64,000 nt of DNA from Noviherbaspirillum sp. Root189 (GCF_001428545.1 NZ_LMHZ01000012.1:124546-188545); one strand, 5' to 3'. Shown: positions 19,008 through 28,434, counted from the first letter of the stretch. Program-made: numbers and translations. Notes: a model not told the origin generated them from the letters alone.

Positions 19008-20363
19008 ATGAAACCTTCCGCCGGCAAAAAGCCGATCTACAAATCACTTTATTTTCAGGTCGTGACCGCCATTATCATTGGCGTACTGCTCGGCCATTTC
19101 TATCCGTCGCTCGGCGCGGAAATGAAGCCACTGGGCGACGGCTTCATCAAGCTCATCAAGATGATCATTGCGCCTATCATCTTCTGCACAGTGGTGATCG
19201 GCATTGCCGGCATGGAAGATATGAAAAAAGTCGGCAAGACGGGTGGCCTGGCACTCATCTATTTCGAGGTCGTCAGCACGATCGCATTAATAGTCGGGCT
19301 CATCATCGTGAACCTGGTACAGCCAGGCAGCGGTATGCATGTCGATCCAAAGTTGCTTGATACCAAGGGCATCGCCGCCTATACCGGACCAGGCAAGATG
19401 CAATCGACCACGGAGTTTTTCCTTAACGTTATCCCGACCAGCGTCGTCGATGCATTTGCCAAAGGCGACATCCTGCAGGTCCTTTTGTTCTCGGTACTGT
19501 TCGGCTTTGCGTTGCATAAGTTTGGTGGTCGCGGCACGCTGGTGTTCGACTTCATCGAAAAGCTTTCGCACGTTTTGTTCAGCATCGTGGGCATTATCAT
19601 GAAGCTTGCGCCGATTGGCGCCTTTGGCGCAATGGCCTTTACGATCGGTAAATATGGTGTCGGCTCTCTGCTTTCCCTTGGCAAACTGATGGGTACCTTC
19701 TACCTGACCTGCATCGTGTTTATCTTTGTCGTGCTCGGCACCATTTCCCGATTGCACGGTTTCTCGGTCTGGAAATTTATCAAGTACATCAAGGAAGAAC
19801 TTTTTATCGTGCTCGGCACATCGTCATCGGAGTCAGTCCTGCCGCGCATGATGGCAAAGCTTGAGAACCTGGGCGTGCGCAAGTCGGTTGTCGGCCTCGT
19901 TATCCCAACTGGCTATTCCTTTAACCTGGACGGCACCTCCATTTATTTGACGATGGCCGCCGTGTTCATTGCCCAGGCGACCGACACGCCCATGACGCTG
20001 ACCCAGCAATTGACGCTGCTGGCAGTGTTGTTGCTGACCTCAAAGGGAGCAGCCGGTATTACAGGCAGCGGCTTCATTGTTCTTGCCGCGACCTTGTCGG
20101 CGGTTGGCGGAGTTCCTGTCGCAGGCCTGGCGCTGATTCTTGGCATCGATCGTTTTATGTCGGAAGCGCGCGCACTGACTAACCTGATCGGCAATGGCGT
20201 TGCCACCGTCGTCGTAGGCAAGTGGACTGGCGACGTTGATATGGCCCGCGTGCGGCAGCAGCTGAACCACGAGACGCTACAGGACGCCGATGATCCTGAA
20301 GAAATCCTGGACCAGTCGGAAGCGCATATGCCCCACACCAAGGCGCCGCCCCGCACTGCCTGA
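19008..20363 (+). CDS. dctA: C4-dicarboxylate:cation symporter DctA (DAACS family)
   Basis: A secondary transporter that imports succinate, fumarate and malate. It is 451 residues from the ATG at 19008 ([17 protein letters not shown]), which follows GGAG. A longer frame starting at 18885 has no family support. Family motifs are [41 protein letters not shown], the serine-rich [15 protein letters not shown] reentrant loop, [16 protein letters not shown], and [11 protein letters not shown] with [19 protein letters not shown]. It shares the neighbourhood with a TRAP system, giving two uptake routes of different energetics for organic acids. No dctBD-type sensor genes are nearby. Confidence 0.96.
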   Translation: MKPSAGKKPIYKSLYFQVVTAIIIGVLLGHFYPSLGAEMKPLGDGFIKLIKMIIAPIIFCTVVIGIAGMEDMKKVGKTGGLALIYFEVVSTIALIVGLIIVNLVQPGSGMHVDPKLLDTKGIAAYTGPGKMQSTTEFFLNVIPTSVVDAFAKGDILQVLLFSVLFGFALHKFGGRGTLVFDFIEKLSHVLFSIVGIIMKLAPIGAFGAMAFTIGKYGVGSLLSLGKLMGTFYLTCIVFIFVVLGTISRLHGFSVWKFIKYIKEELFIVLGTSSSESVLPRMMAKLENLGVRKSVVGLVIPTGYSFNLDGTSIYLTMAAVFIAQATDTPMTLTQQLTLLAVLLLTSKGAAGITGSGFIVLAATLSAVGGVPVAGLALILGIDRFMSEARALTNLIGNGVATVVVGKWTGDVDMARVRQQLNHETLQDADDPEEILDQSEAHMPHTKAPPRTA

Positions 20364-20392
20364 CATACCTGGCCATGCGCACGGCCAAGGGT

Positions 20393-20520
20393 AAGCCGAC
20401 CTTAACTTCGTCATTCCCGAACTGGTGAAGACCATCCAGTAAAAGAACGGCACCTATTACGCGGAGAAAGGCGATTTTTCGGCTGCGGAATCAGTGACCT
20501 TTGACTATGTCCGTGGCTAG
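20393..20520 (+). pseudogene. Possible decayed gene fragment after dctA
   Basis: One plus-strand frame reads DLNFVIPELVKTIQ, then a TAA at 20440-20442, then KNGTYYAEKGDFSAAE...DYVRG and a TAG at 20518-20520. Codon choice looks like coding DNA of this genome, and the text continues sensibly across the stop, suggesting the 3' end of a gene with a nonsense mutation and a lost 5' part. I do not recognise the family. It overlaps the pmbA stop by a few bases. Confidence 0.35.
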
Positions 20521-21881
20521 CTACCTGCCACGGTCATATTCTCGATAAGGATGGAACCCGTCACTTTCGTGCCGCGTACCACCGTATCAGCACCAACGGC
20601 GACAATTTGCTGGAACATTTCCTTCATGTTGCCGGCGATCGTGATTTCTTCGACCGGGTACTGGATGACGCCATCTTCCACCCAGTAGCCCGACGCACCG
20701 CGAGAGTAGTCACCGGTGACATAGTTGACGCCCTGCCCCATCAATTCCGTGACCAGCAAACCGGTTCTCAACTTTTTCAGCATGGCCTCAAAGTTATCTT
20801 CGGCGCGTGTCAGTGTCGACGTGAACGTCAGATTGTGTGCGCCGCCTGCATTACCGGTCGTCTTCAACCCGAGCTTGCGGGCGGAATACGTGGACAGGAA
20901 ATATCCCTGCACCACACCATCCTTGACCACATCGCGACGGAAGGTCTTGACACCCTCTTCATCGAACGGCGAGGAACCCACGCCCCCAATGATATGCGGG
21001 TCTTCGAGGGCCTGAATGTGGGAAGCGAAAACCGGCTTGCCCAGCGAGTCGAGCAGGAAGGTCGACTTGCGATACAAGGCTCCACCGGAGATGGCCTGAA
21101 CAAAGGCACCCACCAGTCCGGCGGCCAGCGGCGCCTCAAACAGCACCGGGCACTTGCGGGTATCCAGCTTGCGTGCGTTTAGACGGGCCAGCGCACGCTC
21201 GGCGGCGTAGCGACCGACATCTTCGGGACGTGCGAGTTTGGCGGGATCGCGGCCGGAGGTGTACCAGTCGTCGCGCTGCATGTTGGCGCCCTTGCCGGCG
21301 ATCGGCGACACTGAAATCGTGTGGCGCGAATACGGGTAGCCCCCCATAAACCCCCGCGTATTGGCCGACACGAAATGCGATTGCTGCGCATAGACGCTTG
21401 AGCCTTCGCTATTGGTGATGCGCTTATCGACTGCGAACGCGGCTGCTTCGCAACGCGTTGCCAGCGCAACCGCTTCTTCCGTCGTAATCGGCCACGGATA
21501 GCAGAGCTGCAAATCGCGCGGCGCCATTTCCAGCATATCCTCGTCCGGCAAGCCGGCGCAGTCGTCTTCGGCGGTAAAACGCGCAATGTTGTAAGCTGCC
21601 TCGACGGTCGCTTTCAGCGATGCCTGGGAAAAGTCGGAGGTGCTGGCATTGCCGCGTCTCACATGGCGTTCTTCACCCATATAGACGGTAACGCCAATAC
21701 CCTTGTCCTTGTTTTGTTCAATGGTTTCAATCTTGCCTTTGCGCACGCTGACGGATAACCCGCTGCCTTCACTGATTTCCACCGCAGCATTGGAAGCACC
21801 CATTTCCCGTGCGAAACGAAGGACATCTTCTGCGATTTGCTTGAGCTGGTCATGGCTGTGAGTAAATACGGGTGTGCTCAT
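20517..21881 (-). CDS. pmbA: PmbA/TldE metalloprotease subunit
   Basis: The 454-residue TldE-type subunit of the TldD/TldE protease, which degrades unfolded or modified peptides (microcin B17 maturation, CcdA turnover in E. coli). Family features are VEISEGSGLSVSVRKGKIETIEQNKDKG-like text near residues 38-65, NTRGFMGGYPYSRH, SPFDEEGVKTFRRDVVKDG and VTGDYSRGASGYWVEDG near the C-terminus. The TldE subunit lacks the zinc-binding HExxxH of TldD, and none is seen here. It is divergent from darP across about 70 bases, a common pairing in proteobacteria. TldD is not in the window. Confidence 0.95.
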   Translation of the reverse strand: MSTPVFTHSHDQLKQIAEDVLRFAREMGASNAAVEISEGSGLSVSVRKGKIETIEQNKDKGIGVTVYMGEERHVRRGNASTSDFSQASLKATVEAAYNIARFTAEDDCAGLPDEDMLEMAPRDLQLCYPWPITTEEAVALATRCEAAAFAVDKRITNSEGSSVYAQQSHFVSANTRGFMGGYPYSRHTISVSPIAGKGANMQRDDWYTSGRDPAKLARPEDVGRYAAERALARLNARKLDTRKCPVLFEAPLAAGLVGAFVQAISGGALYRKSTFLLDSLGKPVFASHIQALEDPHIIGGVGSSPFDEEGVKTFRRDVVKDGVVQGYFLSTYSARKLGLKTTGNAGGAHNLTFTSTLTRAEDNFEAMLKKLRTGLLVTELMGQGVNYVTGDYSRGASGYWVEDGVIQYPVEEITIAGNMKEMFQQIVAVGADTVVRGTKVTGSILIENMTVAGS

Positions 21882-21953
21882 GGGCTTGTTTTTTTGGAGT
21901 TCGATTTAAAACAGTTATCATAGCAGTCGTTTACAGAATGGCTTCAATTCATC

Positions 21954-22571
21954 ATGGTTAATCCAAACAGAGGCGCAGTCGGCTTCAAGTCCACCGAGTT
22001 CGAACAGGAATACGACCGCCCGTCCAAATCCCAACTGAAGCGCGACATGACCGCGCTCCAGAAACTTGGCGCAGAACTCGTCGCCGAGCCCAAGGAACGC
22101 GTCATGCGCGTCCCCATGCCGGAAGACGTCCGGGATGCGATCCTGGAATGTCAAAAGATCAAGGATCACGAAGGGCGGCGCCGGCAGATGCAGTTCGTCG
22201 GAAAGAAAATGCGTACGCTCGAAGATGACGAAATCGCCGCCATCCAGAAAGTTATCGATAGCTGGAAAGGTGCCTCGAAGGCGGAAACTGCTGCGATGCA
22301 TGCGCTGGAACGGCGCCGCGATAAACTGCTCGCCGACGACAAGGCGCTGACCGACCTGAAGGAACAGCACCCCGAGATCGATGTCCAGCAATTGCGCACG
22401 CTGATCCGCAATGCGCGCAAGGAACAGGCGGAGAACAAGCCGCCCAAGGCCTACCGCGAAATTTTCCAGATCCTTAAACAGTTGCAGGGCAAGTCCTCGG
22501 GCGCTGCAGGTTCGGCAGCCTCTGCAACCTCCGAAACGTCCGACGAAAATGACGACACCGAAGAAGAGTAA
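21954..22571 (+). CDS. darP: DarP (YjgA), 50S ribosome-assembly-associated protein
   Basis: A 205-residue DUF615 protein that associates with late 50S assembly intermediates in E. coli. The N-terminal SKSQLKRDMTALQKLG and RMPMPEDVRDAI-like segments and the basic DHEGRRRQMQFVGKKMR are the family signatures. The middle is helical and charged. The C-terminal tail is low-complexity and acidic (SATSETSDENDDTEEE). It is divergent from pmbA, as in many proteobacteria, and overlaps the mog start by 23 bases, so both are probably cotranscribed and translationally coupled. Confidence 0.94.
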   Translation: MVNPNRGAVGFKSTEFEQEYDRPSKSQLKRDMTALQKLGAELVAEPKERVMRVPMPEDVRDAILECQKIKDHEGRRRQMQFVGKKMRTLEDDEIAAIQKVIDSWKGASKAETAAMHALERRRDKLLADDKALTDLKEQHPEIDVQQLRTLIRNARKEQAENKPPKAYREIFQILKQLQGKSSGAAGSAASATSETSDENDDTEEE

Positions 22572-23166
22572 TCCCGACGAACTGCTGATCGGCCTGGTCT
22601 CCATTTCTGACCGCGCTTCCAGCGGCGTCTACGAAGACCAGGGCATTCCAGCCCTGCGCGACTGGTTCACGACGGCATTGACCAGCGCCTGGAAGATGGA
22701 AACGCGGCTGATCCCGGACGAGCGAGCGCAAATCGAACAGGCGCTCATTGAACTGGTCGACAAGGCAGGCTGCGACCTGGTCCTGACCACTGGTGGGACT
22801 GGCCCGGCGCGGCGTGATGTAACGCCCGAAGCGACCCTGGCCGTAGGCACGAAGGAAATGCCTGGCTTTGGCGAACAGATGCGCCAGATCAGCCTTAAGT
22901 TCGTCCCGACGGCCATCCTGTCGCGCCAAGTGGCCGTGATTCGCGAGACGAAGGATCACGCCGCCCTGATCATGAACCTTCCCGGCCAACCGAAGTCGAT
23001 CAAGGAAACCCTGGAAGGTTTGAAGGATGCCGACGGCAAGCAGATTGTTTCCGGCATTTTCGCAGCGGTGCCATATTGCATCGATTTGATCGGTGGCCCG
23101 TATATCGAGACCAACGAAGCAATATGCAAGGCATTCCGGCCCAAGTCGGCCATTCGCCAGAAATGA
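22549..23166 (+). CDS. mog: Molybdopterin adenylyltransferase
   Basis: Adenylates molybdopterin to prepare molybdenum insertion in molybdenum cofactor synthesis. It is 205 residues from the ATG at 22549, which lies inside the end of darP. The open frame extends upstream to 22411, but that part is an out-of-frame reading of darP. Family motifs are IGLVSISDRASSGVYEDQG at the N-terminus, LTTGGTGPARRDVTPEAT in the substrate-binding loop, and NLPGQPKSIKETL. No other moco genes are nearby. Confidence 0.95.
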   Translation: MTTPKKSNPDELLIGLVSISDRASSGVYEDQGIPALRDWFTTALTSAWKMETRLIPDERAQIEQALIELVDKAGCDLVLTTGGTGPARRDVTPEATLAVGTKEMPGFGEQMRQISLKFVPTAILSRQVAVIRETKDHAALIMNLPGQPKSIKETLEGLKDADGKQIVSGIFAAVPYCIDLIGGPYIETNEAICKAFRPKSAIRQK

Positions 23167-23217
23167 CAGCCCTGCCCTGCCACCATCTGTGCAGGGTGGC
23201 TTGAAACAAGGAAACTC

Positions 23218-23889
23218 ATGAGCACAAACTCGCTGGAAACCATCGAGATCGAAACCACGCCCAACCCGACCGCGTCGGTTATCTGGCTGCATGGATTGGG
23301 CGCTGATGGCAATGACTTCGTGCCCATCGTGCGGGAACTCGACCTTAGCGGATGCCCGGGCATCCGTTTTGTTTTTCCGCATGCGCCGACCATGCCGGTC
23401 ACTATCAACAATGGCTATGTGATGCGCGCCTGGTACGACGTTCTCGGTACCGATCTGGTCAAACGCGAAGATGAAACCGGCCTGCGGAAATCCCAGGCAA
23501 TGGTCGAACAACTGATCGCCCACGAAAAGGCACGCGGCATTCCGGCTCACAAAATCGTCCTCGCCGGTTTCTCTCAAGGATGCGCGATGACCTTGCAGAC
23601 CGGATTGCGGCATCCTGAAAGACTCGCCGGGCTGCTTTGCCTGTCAGGTTACCTGCCATTGCATGCCGTCGTTCCAGACGAACGCCACAGTGCCAACCAC
23701 GACACACCCATTTTCCTTGTGCATGGCCGCGGTGACCCGGTGATCCCGATTGACCGCGCAGAAAAATCGCGCGACATCCTGCAGTCCCTGGGCTACAACG
23801 TCGAATGGCATGCCTACAACATGCCGCATTCGGTATGTGCTGAAGAAATCGATGACGTCAGCGCCTGGCTCAAGCGCATCCTGGCCTAG
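23218..23889 (+). CDS. Alpha/beta-hydrolase carboxylesterase (phospholipase/carboxylesterase family)
   Basis: A 223-residue serine hydrolase of the family that includes Pseudomonas carboxylesterase II and YpfH-like enzymes. It shows VIWLHGLGADGNDFVPI (oxyanion-hole region), the nucleophile elbow VLAGFSQGCAM with Ser near residue 122, Asp in LVHGRGDPVIP and His in YNMPHSVCAEE, a complete triad. There is no signal peptide, so it is cytoplasmic. Natural substrates are unknown; short-chain esters and acyl-thioesters are typical in the family. It has a clear AAGGAAA ribosome-binding site and is followed by a strong bidirectional terminator shared with purU. Confidence 0.9.
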   Translation: MSTNSLETIEIETTPNPTASVIWLHGLGADGNDFVPIVRELDLSGCPGIRFVFPHAPTMPVTINNGYVMRAWYDVLGTDLVKREDETGLRKSQAMVEQLIAHEKARGIPAHKIVLAGFSQGCAMTLQTGLRHPERLAGLLCLSGYLPLHAVVPDERHSANHDTPIFLVHGRGDPVIPIDRAEKSRDILQSLGYNVEWHAYNMPHSVCAEEIDDVSAWLKRILA

Positions 23890-23920
23890 CTTTCAGTAAC
23901 ACACTTCCGGGTAAAACGAA

Positions 23921-23957
23921 AAACGCATTGCTGTGCCTGGCACAGCAATGCGTTTTT
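23921..23957. terminator. Bidirectional terminator between the esterase gene and purU
   Basis: ACGCATTGCTGTGC and GCACAGCAATGCGT form a perfect 14-base stem with a 3-base loop, flanked by an A-run upstream and TTTTTT downstream, so it can work for both convergent genes. Confidence 0.93.
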
Positions 23958-24028
23958 TCATATGCAGAATTTCAGCGTTGAAGCCTGTCGCAATGCTTCA
24001 ACGGACGGCGCGTCGTGTTCCAGGATGC

Positions 24029-24898
24029 TTATTTGAATACCACTGTCTTGTGGCCATTCAGGAGAATACGGTGTTCGACAAAGCACTTCACGGCACGCGC
24101 CAGCACCACGCATTCAACGTCGCGCCCGATTGCTGTCAAGGTATCCGGCCCCATCGAATGATCGACCCGCTCCACATCCTGCTCGATGATCGGGCCTTCG
24201 TCCAGGTCACTGGTAACGAAATGCGCGGTCGCACCGATCAGCTTCACCCCGCGCTCGTGCGCCTGGTAATACGGCTTCGCGCCCTTGAAGCTCGGCAGGA
24301 AAGAGTGATGGATGTTGATTGCCTTCCCCTTGAGCGCAGCGCACATCTCAGGTGACAGTATCTGCATGTAACGGGCCAGCACGACGAGATCGATGTCGTT
24401 GGCTTTGACGATTTCCAGTATCCGTTCTTCCTGCGCACGCTTGGCTTCAGGCGATGCGCCGGCCGCCAGCGGCAAATGATGGAATGGAATGTTATAGCTT
24501 GCCGACAGCTGATAGAAATCGGTGTGGTTCGAGACGATTGCCGGAATTTCGACCGGCAGCAGACCGCTCTTGTAACGGAACAGCAAGTCGTTCAGGCAAT
24601 GGCCGATCTTTGACACCATCAGCATCATGCGGGGCTTCTTGCCTGCATCGTGCAACTGCGCATTCATATTCAGCTCTTCAGCAATCGCGGCAAAGTCCGC
24701 GCGCAGCGTGGCATCACTGATGGACGCGTTCTCGGCGGCAAAATGCACGCGCATGAAGAACAGCTGCGACTGTGCATCACCGAATTGCGCAGAGTCGATG
24801 ATGTTGCAGCCATGTTCGGCCAGGAAGCCCGACACGCGGTGCACAATGCCCCGATGGTCGGGACAGGATAAGGTAAGAATGTATTCCGGATACGTCAT
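24029..24898 (-). CDS. purU: Formyltetrahydrofolate deformylase
   Basis: Hydrolyses 10-formyltetrahydrofolate to formate and tetrahydrofolate, balancing one-carbon pools and supplying formate for purine synthesis. It is 289 residues from the ATG at 24898 (MTYPEYILTLSCPDHRG); an upstream TTG at 24928 is less likely. An N-terminal ACT domain (residues 5-85) is followed by the formyltransferase-like domain with PAIVSNHTDF, DLVVLARYMQILSP, INIHHSFLPSFKGAKPYYQA and GATAHFVTSDLDEGPIIEQD, which contain the catalytic His and Asp. It stands alone on the minus strand and converges on the esterase gene. Confidence 0.96.
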   Translation of the reverse strand: MTYPEYILTLSCPDHRGIVHRVSGFLAEHGCNIIDSAQFGDAQSQLFFMRVHFAAENASISDATLRADFAAIAEELNMNAQLHDAGKKPRMMLMVSKIGHCLNDLLFRYKSGLLPVEIPAIVSNHTDFYQLSASYNIPFHHLPLAAGASPEAKRAQEERILEIVKANDIDLVVLARYMQILSPEMCAALKGKAINIHHSFLPSFKGAKPYYQAHERGVKLIGATAHFVTSDLDEGPIIEQDVERVDHSMGPDTLTAIGRDVECVVLARAVKCFVEHRILLNGHKTVVFK

Positions 24899-25020
24899 GA
24901 TGATGTTTTTGATAATGCGGCAAACCAAAGTCCGCTATTGTCGCATGCCTCGCCGGGTTGCGAGCAGGCCAGGTAGGTTACGCATGCAAACTAGCCGATC
25001 TCTGCAATACGCGACGGGAA

Positions 25021-25056
25021 AAGAAAAACCCGGATACGCGATGCGTGATCCGGGTT
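25021..25056 (-). terminator. Rho-independent terminator downstream of the bactofilin gene
   Basis: On the minus strand AACCCGGAT and ATCCGGGTT pair around a 12-base loop and are followed by TTTCTT. It lies 190 bases after the bactofilin stop; the bases between hold no gene that I can recognise. Confidence 0.8.
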
Positions 25057-25243
25057 GTCCGAAACCCCTTGGGACTTCGCTACCTCAGGTACAGCCGATA
25101 TGTCGCGCAAGGCGCGCGGCTGCAAAGCGGAAGTGTTGGGACGCCAGTGCGGTTACTCCAAGCGTTGGCGTGTTCCCTTTTTATGATTCCTGAAACGCCT
25201 TATAACAGCGTCAGCATTGCGTACTACTTAACCGCGTATTACC

Positions 25244-25792
25244 TTAGCCAACCTTGGCGACCGACAGATTCTTTGCTGCGCTTGCTGTGCCAACCTGAAT
25301 GTCACCAGCCAGCTGACCGCCTTCTTCGATCACTACCTTGCCGTAACGAACCTTGCCGGTAACCTTGCCGGTCGAGTAAATAACCAGCTTCTGGCGGACT
25401 GTCAGGTCGCCGTCGAATTCGCCATGGATTTCAGCGATGTCGATTTCAGCGGAGCCTTTGAACGCACCACGCTCAGCGATCTGGATCACGCGCGAATCGA
25501 TAGTGGCTTCAACGCGGCCTTCGACGACGAGCGTGTCGCAATCGGTGATTTCTACGCCCTTGAGCTTGATATTTGGGCCGACGATCAATTTACTGCCGCC
25601 TTCATTGGTGCTGGAAGTTGTGTCCATGTTGGTCGTAGCGTTGCTGTTGGTGGAATGGGAACTGCCGACGGAAGCGGTGATGCTCTTGTTGATGCTCGAT
25701 GTGCCGGTCGGTACGATGCCGCTGGCTGTATTGAGAGGAGAGTTTGGTGTGTTGGCATCGCGCTTGCCAAAGAGTGTTTCGGAACGAAGCAT
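25244..25792 (-). CDS. Bactofilin family protein
   Basis: A bactofilin (DUF583), a self-assembling cytoskeletal beta-helix protein that scaffolds cell-shape or polar functions. It is 182 residues from the ATG at 25792, which follows AGGAG by six bases. The frame extends to 25858, but that has no ribosome-binding site. The N-terminal 60 residues are Ser/Thr/Asn-rich and probably disordered. The beta-helix domain runs from about residue 63 (LIVGPNIKLKGVEI) to 175, with hydrophobic-periodic turns such as TLVVEGRVEATIDS and IAEIHGEFDGDLTV. No M23 peptidase gene is adjacent, unlike many bactofilin loci. Confidence 0.92.
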   Translation of the reverse strand: MLRSETLFGKRDANTPNSPLNTASGIVPTGTSSINKSITASVGSSHSTNSNATTNMDTTSSTNEGGSKLIVGPNIKLKGVEITDCDTLVVEGRVEATIDSRVIQIAERGAFKGSAEIDIAEIHGEFDGDLTVRQKLVIYSTGKVTGKVRYGKVVIEEGGQLAGDIQVGTASAAKNLSVAKVG

Positions 25793-26088
25793 GTGAACTC
25801 CTAAAAAATCTGTATGGTTAGAACGTAACGGTTGCAATGTCATTGAACGCATCAGCATTCCGTTACATCAAAAACTAGGCAACACTGGACTTGCGGTTGC
25901 TCTGCAGGAAAACGAGCTCTTGACTCCACCTCCCCACTTCTTGAGCCGCAGCAATGTTGCGGCTTCTCACTTTGTCCGCATGCCTGCGGGAAAGTTCAAA
26001 AGGATTTTCGCCTGTTACACTTTATAAAAAAGCACGACCGTTCATATTGTTGTATAGTGCCTCACACCCTGCCATATAGGAGACAAAG

Positions 26089-27123
26089 ATGACCACATCC
26101 ACCCTGACCAATCAACAAATTCGCCTTGCGGCCCGCCCAGTCGGCATGCCAAAACCGACTGACTGGAAGTTCATGTCGGAGCCGGTCCGTGAACTGGCTG
26201 ATGGCGAAATCGCCGTCAAGGCGCTGTACCTTTCACTCGATCCCGCCATGCGTGGCTGGATGAATGAAGGGAAGTCCTATATTCGCCCGGTCGCCATTGA
26301 TGAAGTCATGCGAGCTGGGGGCATCGGCAAGGTCGTGGCATCAAAATCGCCGAAATTTGCAGTAGGCGATTATGTTTCCGGCACCATCGGCGTGCAACAG
26401 TATTGGGTCGGCGCGGCCGACGACAAGGCTGGCGCTTTCTACAAAGTCGATCCGAAAATGGCGCCCTTGCCCAAATACCTGAACGCCTTGGGTATGCCAG
26501 GCATGACCGCGTACTTCGGCTTGCTGGAAGTTGGTCAGCCCAAGCCCGGTGAAACGGTGGTCGTGTCAGGTGCCGCAGGCGCAGTCGGTCAGACTGTCGG
26601 CCAGGTCGCCAAGCACAAAGGCTGCCGTGTGGTTGGCATTGCGGGTGGCAAGGACAAGTGTGACTTCGTTGTCAACGAACTCGGATTCGATGCCTGCATT
26701 GATTACAAGAACGAGTCAGTCCGTGAAGGCCTGAAGACCCACTGCCCGAAAGGTGTGGACATCTATTTCGACAACGTCGGCGGCGAGATCCTCGACCATG
26801 TCCTCGCAAAACTGGCCATGAAGGCGCGGATCATCATTTGCGGTGCGATTTCACAGTACAACAACACGACGCCAGTCCAGGGCCCTGCGAATTACCTGTC
26901 GTTGCTGGTCAACCGTGCCCGCATGGAAGGTATCGTGGTGTTCGACTACGCGGATCGTTATCATCTTGCCGCGGCTGAAATGGCCAAGTGGATGAAGGAA
27001 GGCACATTCAAAACCCGTGAAGACATCGTCCAGGGTCTTGAGAAGTTTCCCGAAGCGTTGTTGATGCTGTTTGAAGGTAAGAACTTTGGCAAGCTGATTT
27101 TGCAAGTTGCCAACGACGACTAA
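26089..27123 (+). CDS. NADP-dependent medium-chain oxidoreductase (zinc-free, leukotriene B4 dehydrogenase-like)
   Basis: A 344-residue medium-chain reductase of the YncB/CurA and leukotriene-B4-12-hydroxydehydrogenase branch, which reduces activated double bonds with NADPH. It shows LSLDPAMRGWMNEGKSYI, the Rossmann loop VVSGAAGAVGQTVGQVAKHKG with the following GIAGGKDKC, and DIYFDNVGGEILD, with RMEGIVVFDY near the C-terminus. The zinc-binding cysteines of alcohol dehydrogenases are absent. The ATG follows TAGGAGACAAAG. A likely substrate is an alpha,beta-unsaturated carbonyl compound; the exact one is unknown. It is monocistronic with a following terminator. Confidence 0.93.
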   Translation: MTTSTLTNQQIRLAARPVGMPKPTDWKFMSEPVRELADGEIAVKALYLSLDPAMRGWMNEGKSYIRPVAIDEVMRAGGIGKVVASKSPKFAVGDYVSGTIGVQQYWVGAADDKAGAFYKVDPKMAPLPKYLNALGMPGMTAYFGLLEVGQPKPGETVVVSGAAGAVGQTVGQVAKHKGCRVVGIAGGKDKCDFVVNELGFDACIDYKNESVREGLKTHCPKGVDIYFDNVGGEILDHVLAKLAMKARIIICGAISQYNNTTPVQGPANYLSLLVNRARMEGIVVFDYADRYHLAAAEMAKWMKEGTFKTREDIVQGLEKFPEALLMLFEGKNFGKLILQVANDD

Positions 27124-27202
27124 ACTAAAGCGACCGTGCAGGGCAAGACATGTAACCATGTCTTGTCAACTCACGCTTTCCTTTCTTTAGCTTACCGCGT
27201 AT

Positions 27203-27235
27203 AAAAAAACCCTTTGTTCTTGCAAAGGGCTTTTT
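27203..27235. terminator. Bidirectional terminator between the oxidoreductase and lipoprotein genes
   Basis: CCCTTTG and CAAAGGG form a stem flanked by AAAAAAA on one side and CTTTTT on the other, fitting both convergent genes. A second stem, CAAGACATG/CATGTCTTG, lies just after the oxidoreductase stop (27143-27168). Confidence 0.85.
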
Positions 27236-27261
27236 ACATGATGTCGCGTGACAGGCTCAAA

Positions 27262-27660
27262 TCAGCGCATCGGCCTGCACTGCCGCAACTCGCATTGGGC
27301 AAGAAAGCTTGTGCCGTTTTCACAGCGCATCCGATACACTTCGACCGGCCCCTTTTCGGTGACGAGCCCTGCTCCATGGGTGCCCTCGCAGCCAAACTTC
27401 CTTGCCAATCGCTCTACCGCTGCTGAGGACACGCCTGCCCGATATTCCACTTTTTGCACCACGACGCTACCGGCTTCGTCCTGGATTTGCGCGACGTTTG
27501 CGGCGGTTTTGGTCGCCTGCCGGGCGACGGGCGCTGTGGACGCAGAAGAACTTGCCGGCTCATCGCCAGACAATCCGGTCATCGCTGCGCAGCCGGTCAC
27601 CAAGGCTGACATGGTCAGGACGGCAATCGGTATCAGTCGCATCATGGACATGACTTTCAT
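27262..27660 (-). CDS. Small lipoprotein of unknown function
   Basis: A 132-residue protein with a lipoprotein signal peptide: MKVMSMMRLIPIAVLTMSALVTGC, where LVTGC is a lipobox and Cys24 would be lipidated. The linker is Ser/Ala-rich (about 30-50), followed by a short conserved-looking domain with paired cysteines (KFGCEGTH, YRMRCENG, AQCELRQC). Five cysteines in the mature part suggest disulphides. I do not recognise the family. It is convergent with the oxidoreductase and upstream of a terminator. It could be an outer-membrane stress or assembly lipoprotein, but nothing in the sequence decides this. Confidence 0.75.
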   Translation of the reverse strand: MKVMSMMRLIPIAVLTMSALVTGCAAMTGLSGDEPASSSASTAPVARQATKTAANVAQIQDEAGSVVVQKVEYRAGVSSAAVERLARKFGCEGTHGAGLVTEKGPVEVYRMRCENGTSFLAQCELRQCRPMR

Positions 27661-27776
27661 TAAAGGTAAAAAATAGCCAGCGACAGTTTATACCGTGCAA
27701 TGCCATCAGTGCAAAGTCGCAAAGAACATTCTTCACAACATCACCACAACTCCCTTGGGAAGTCCATGGAGGGACG

Positions 27777-27803
27777 AAAAAAAACCGCAGACTTCTCTGC
27801 GGT
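27777..27803 (-). terminator. Rho-independent terminator after efp
   Basis: On the minus strand AACCGCAGA and TCTGCGGTT form a stem followed by TTTTTT. It lies 55 bases after the efp stop. Confidence 0.9.
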
Positions 27804-27858
27804 TCTTCTCATGGCCGGAACAATCAAGCGATCAGGAATCGATCAAGTCGACTGTGAG

Positions 27859-28434
27859 TTAGTTACGGACCACGCGCTTATACTCGTTGGTACGCGTATC
27901 GATTTCAATCACGTCACCCTGGCTGACGAACAGCGGCACTTGCACAACATGACGATGTGCCTCGAGGGCGTTTTCAATTTGCGCATCTTTCAGGACGTTG
28001 CCTGAAGTATTACCCTTGACGGCAGGTTCCGAGTATACGACTTCACGTGCAATGGTGGTCGGCAGTTCAACGGAAATCGCTTTGCCGTCATAGAAAACCG
28101 CTTCGCATTCCATGCCGTCTTTCAGGTAGTGCAGTGCATCGCCGAGGTTTTCTTCTTCGATTTCATACTGGTTGTATTCTTCATCCATGAAGACATACAG
28201 CGGATCCGCGAAGTATGAGAAAGTCACCGGCTTCTTGTCGAGAACCACAACGTCGAACTTGTCGTCGCCGCGGAATACGTTTTCAAGAGGGGAATTTGTC
28301 AGAAGATTTTTCATCTTCCATTTGTAAGTGAAGCCCGTGCGGCTGGAACCGTTCACATCGGAACGCAACACGATAAAAGGCTTGCCGTCGACCATGATGA
28401 TGTTGCCAACGCGAATTTCTTTTGCAGGTTTCAT
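27859..28434 (-). CDS. efp: Translation elongation factor P (Arg32 type)
   Basis: EF-P relieves ribosome stalling at polyproline. At 191 residues it has normal three-domain length. The beta3-beta4 loop reads [19 protein letters not shown], with Arg at position 32, the residue rhamnosylated by EarP, instead of the Lys modified by EpmA in enterobacteria. YSYF-like [22 protein letters not shown] and [10 protein letters not shown] are well conserved, and the C-terminal [18 protein letters not shown] is the EF-P signature. The segment [19 protein letters not shown] diverges from the more usual KVLKxAKLxxG. earP lies 110 bases upstream on the same strand, so enzyme and target are paired. Confidence 0.97.
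   Translation of the reverse strand: MKPAKEIRVGNIIMVDGKPFIVLRSDVNGSSRTGFTYKWKMKNLLTNSPLENVFRGDDKFDVVVLDKKPVTFSYFADPLYVFMDEEYNQYEIEEENLGDALHYLKDGMECEAVFYDGKAISVELPTTIAREVVYSEPAVKGNTSGNVLKDAQIENALEAHRHVVQVPLFVSQGDVIEIDTRTNEYKRVVRN

Noticed and set aside
27143-27168. CAAGACATG/CATGTCTTG stem as the main terminator of the oxidoreductase gene
   Set aside because: It lacks an immediate T-run; the stem at 27203-27235 is the better terminator.
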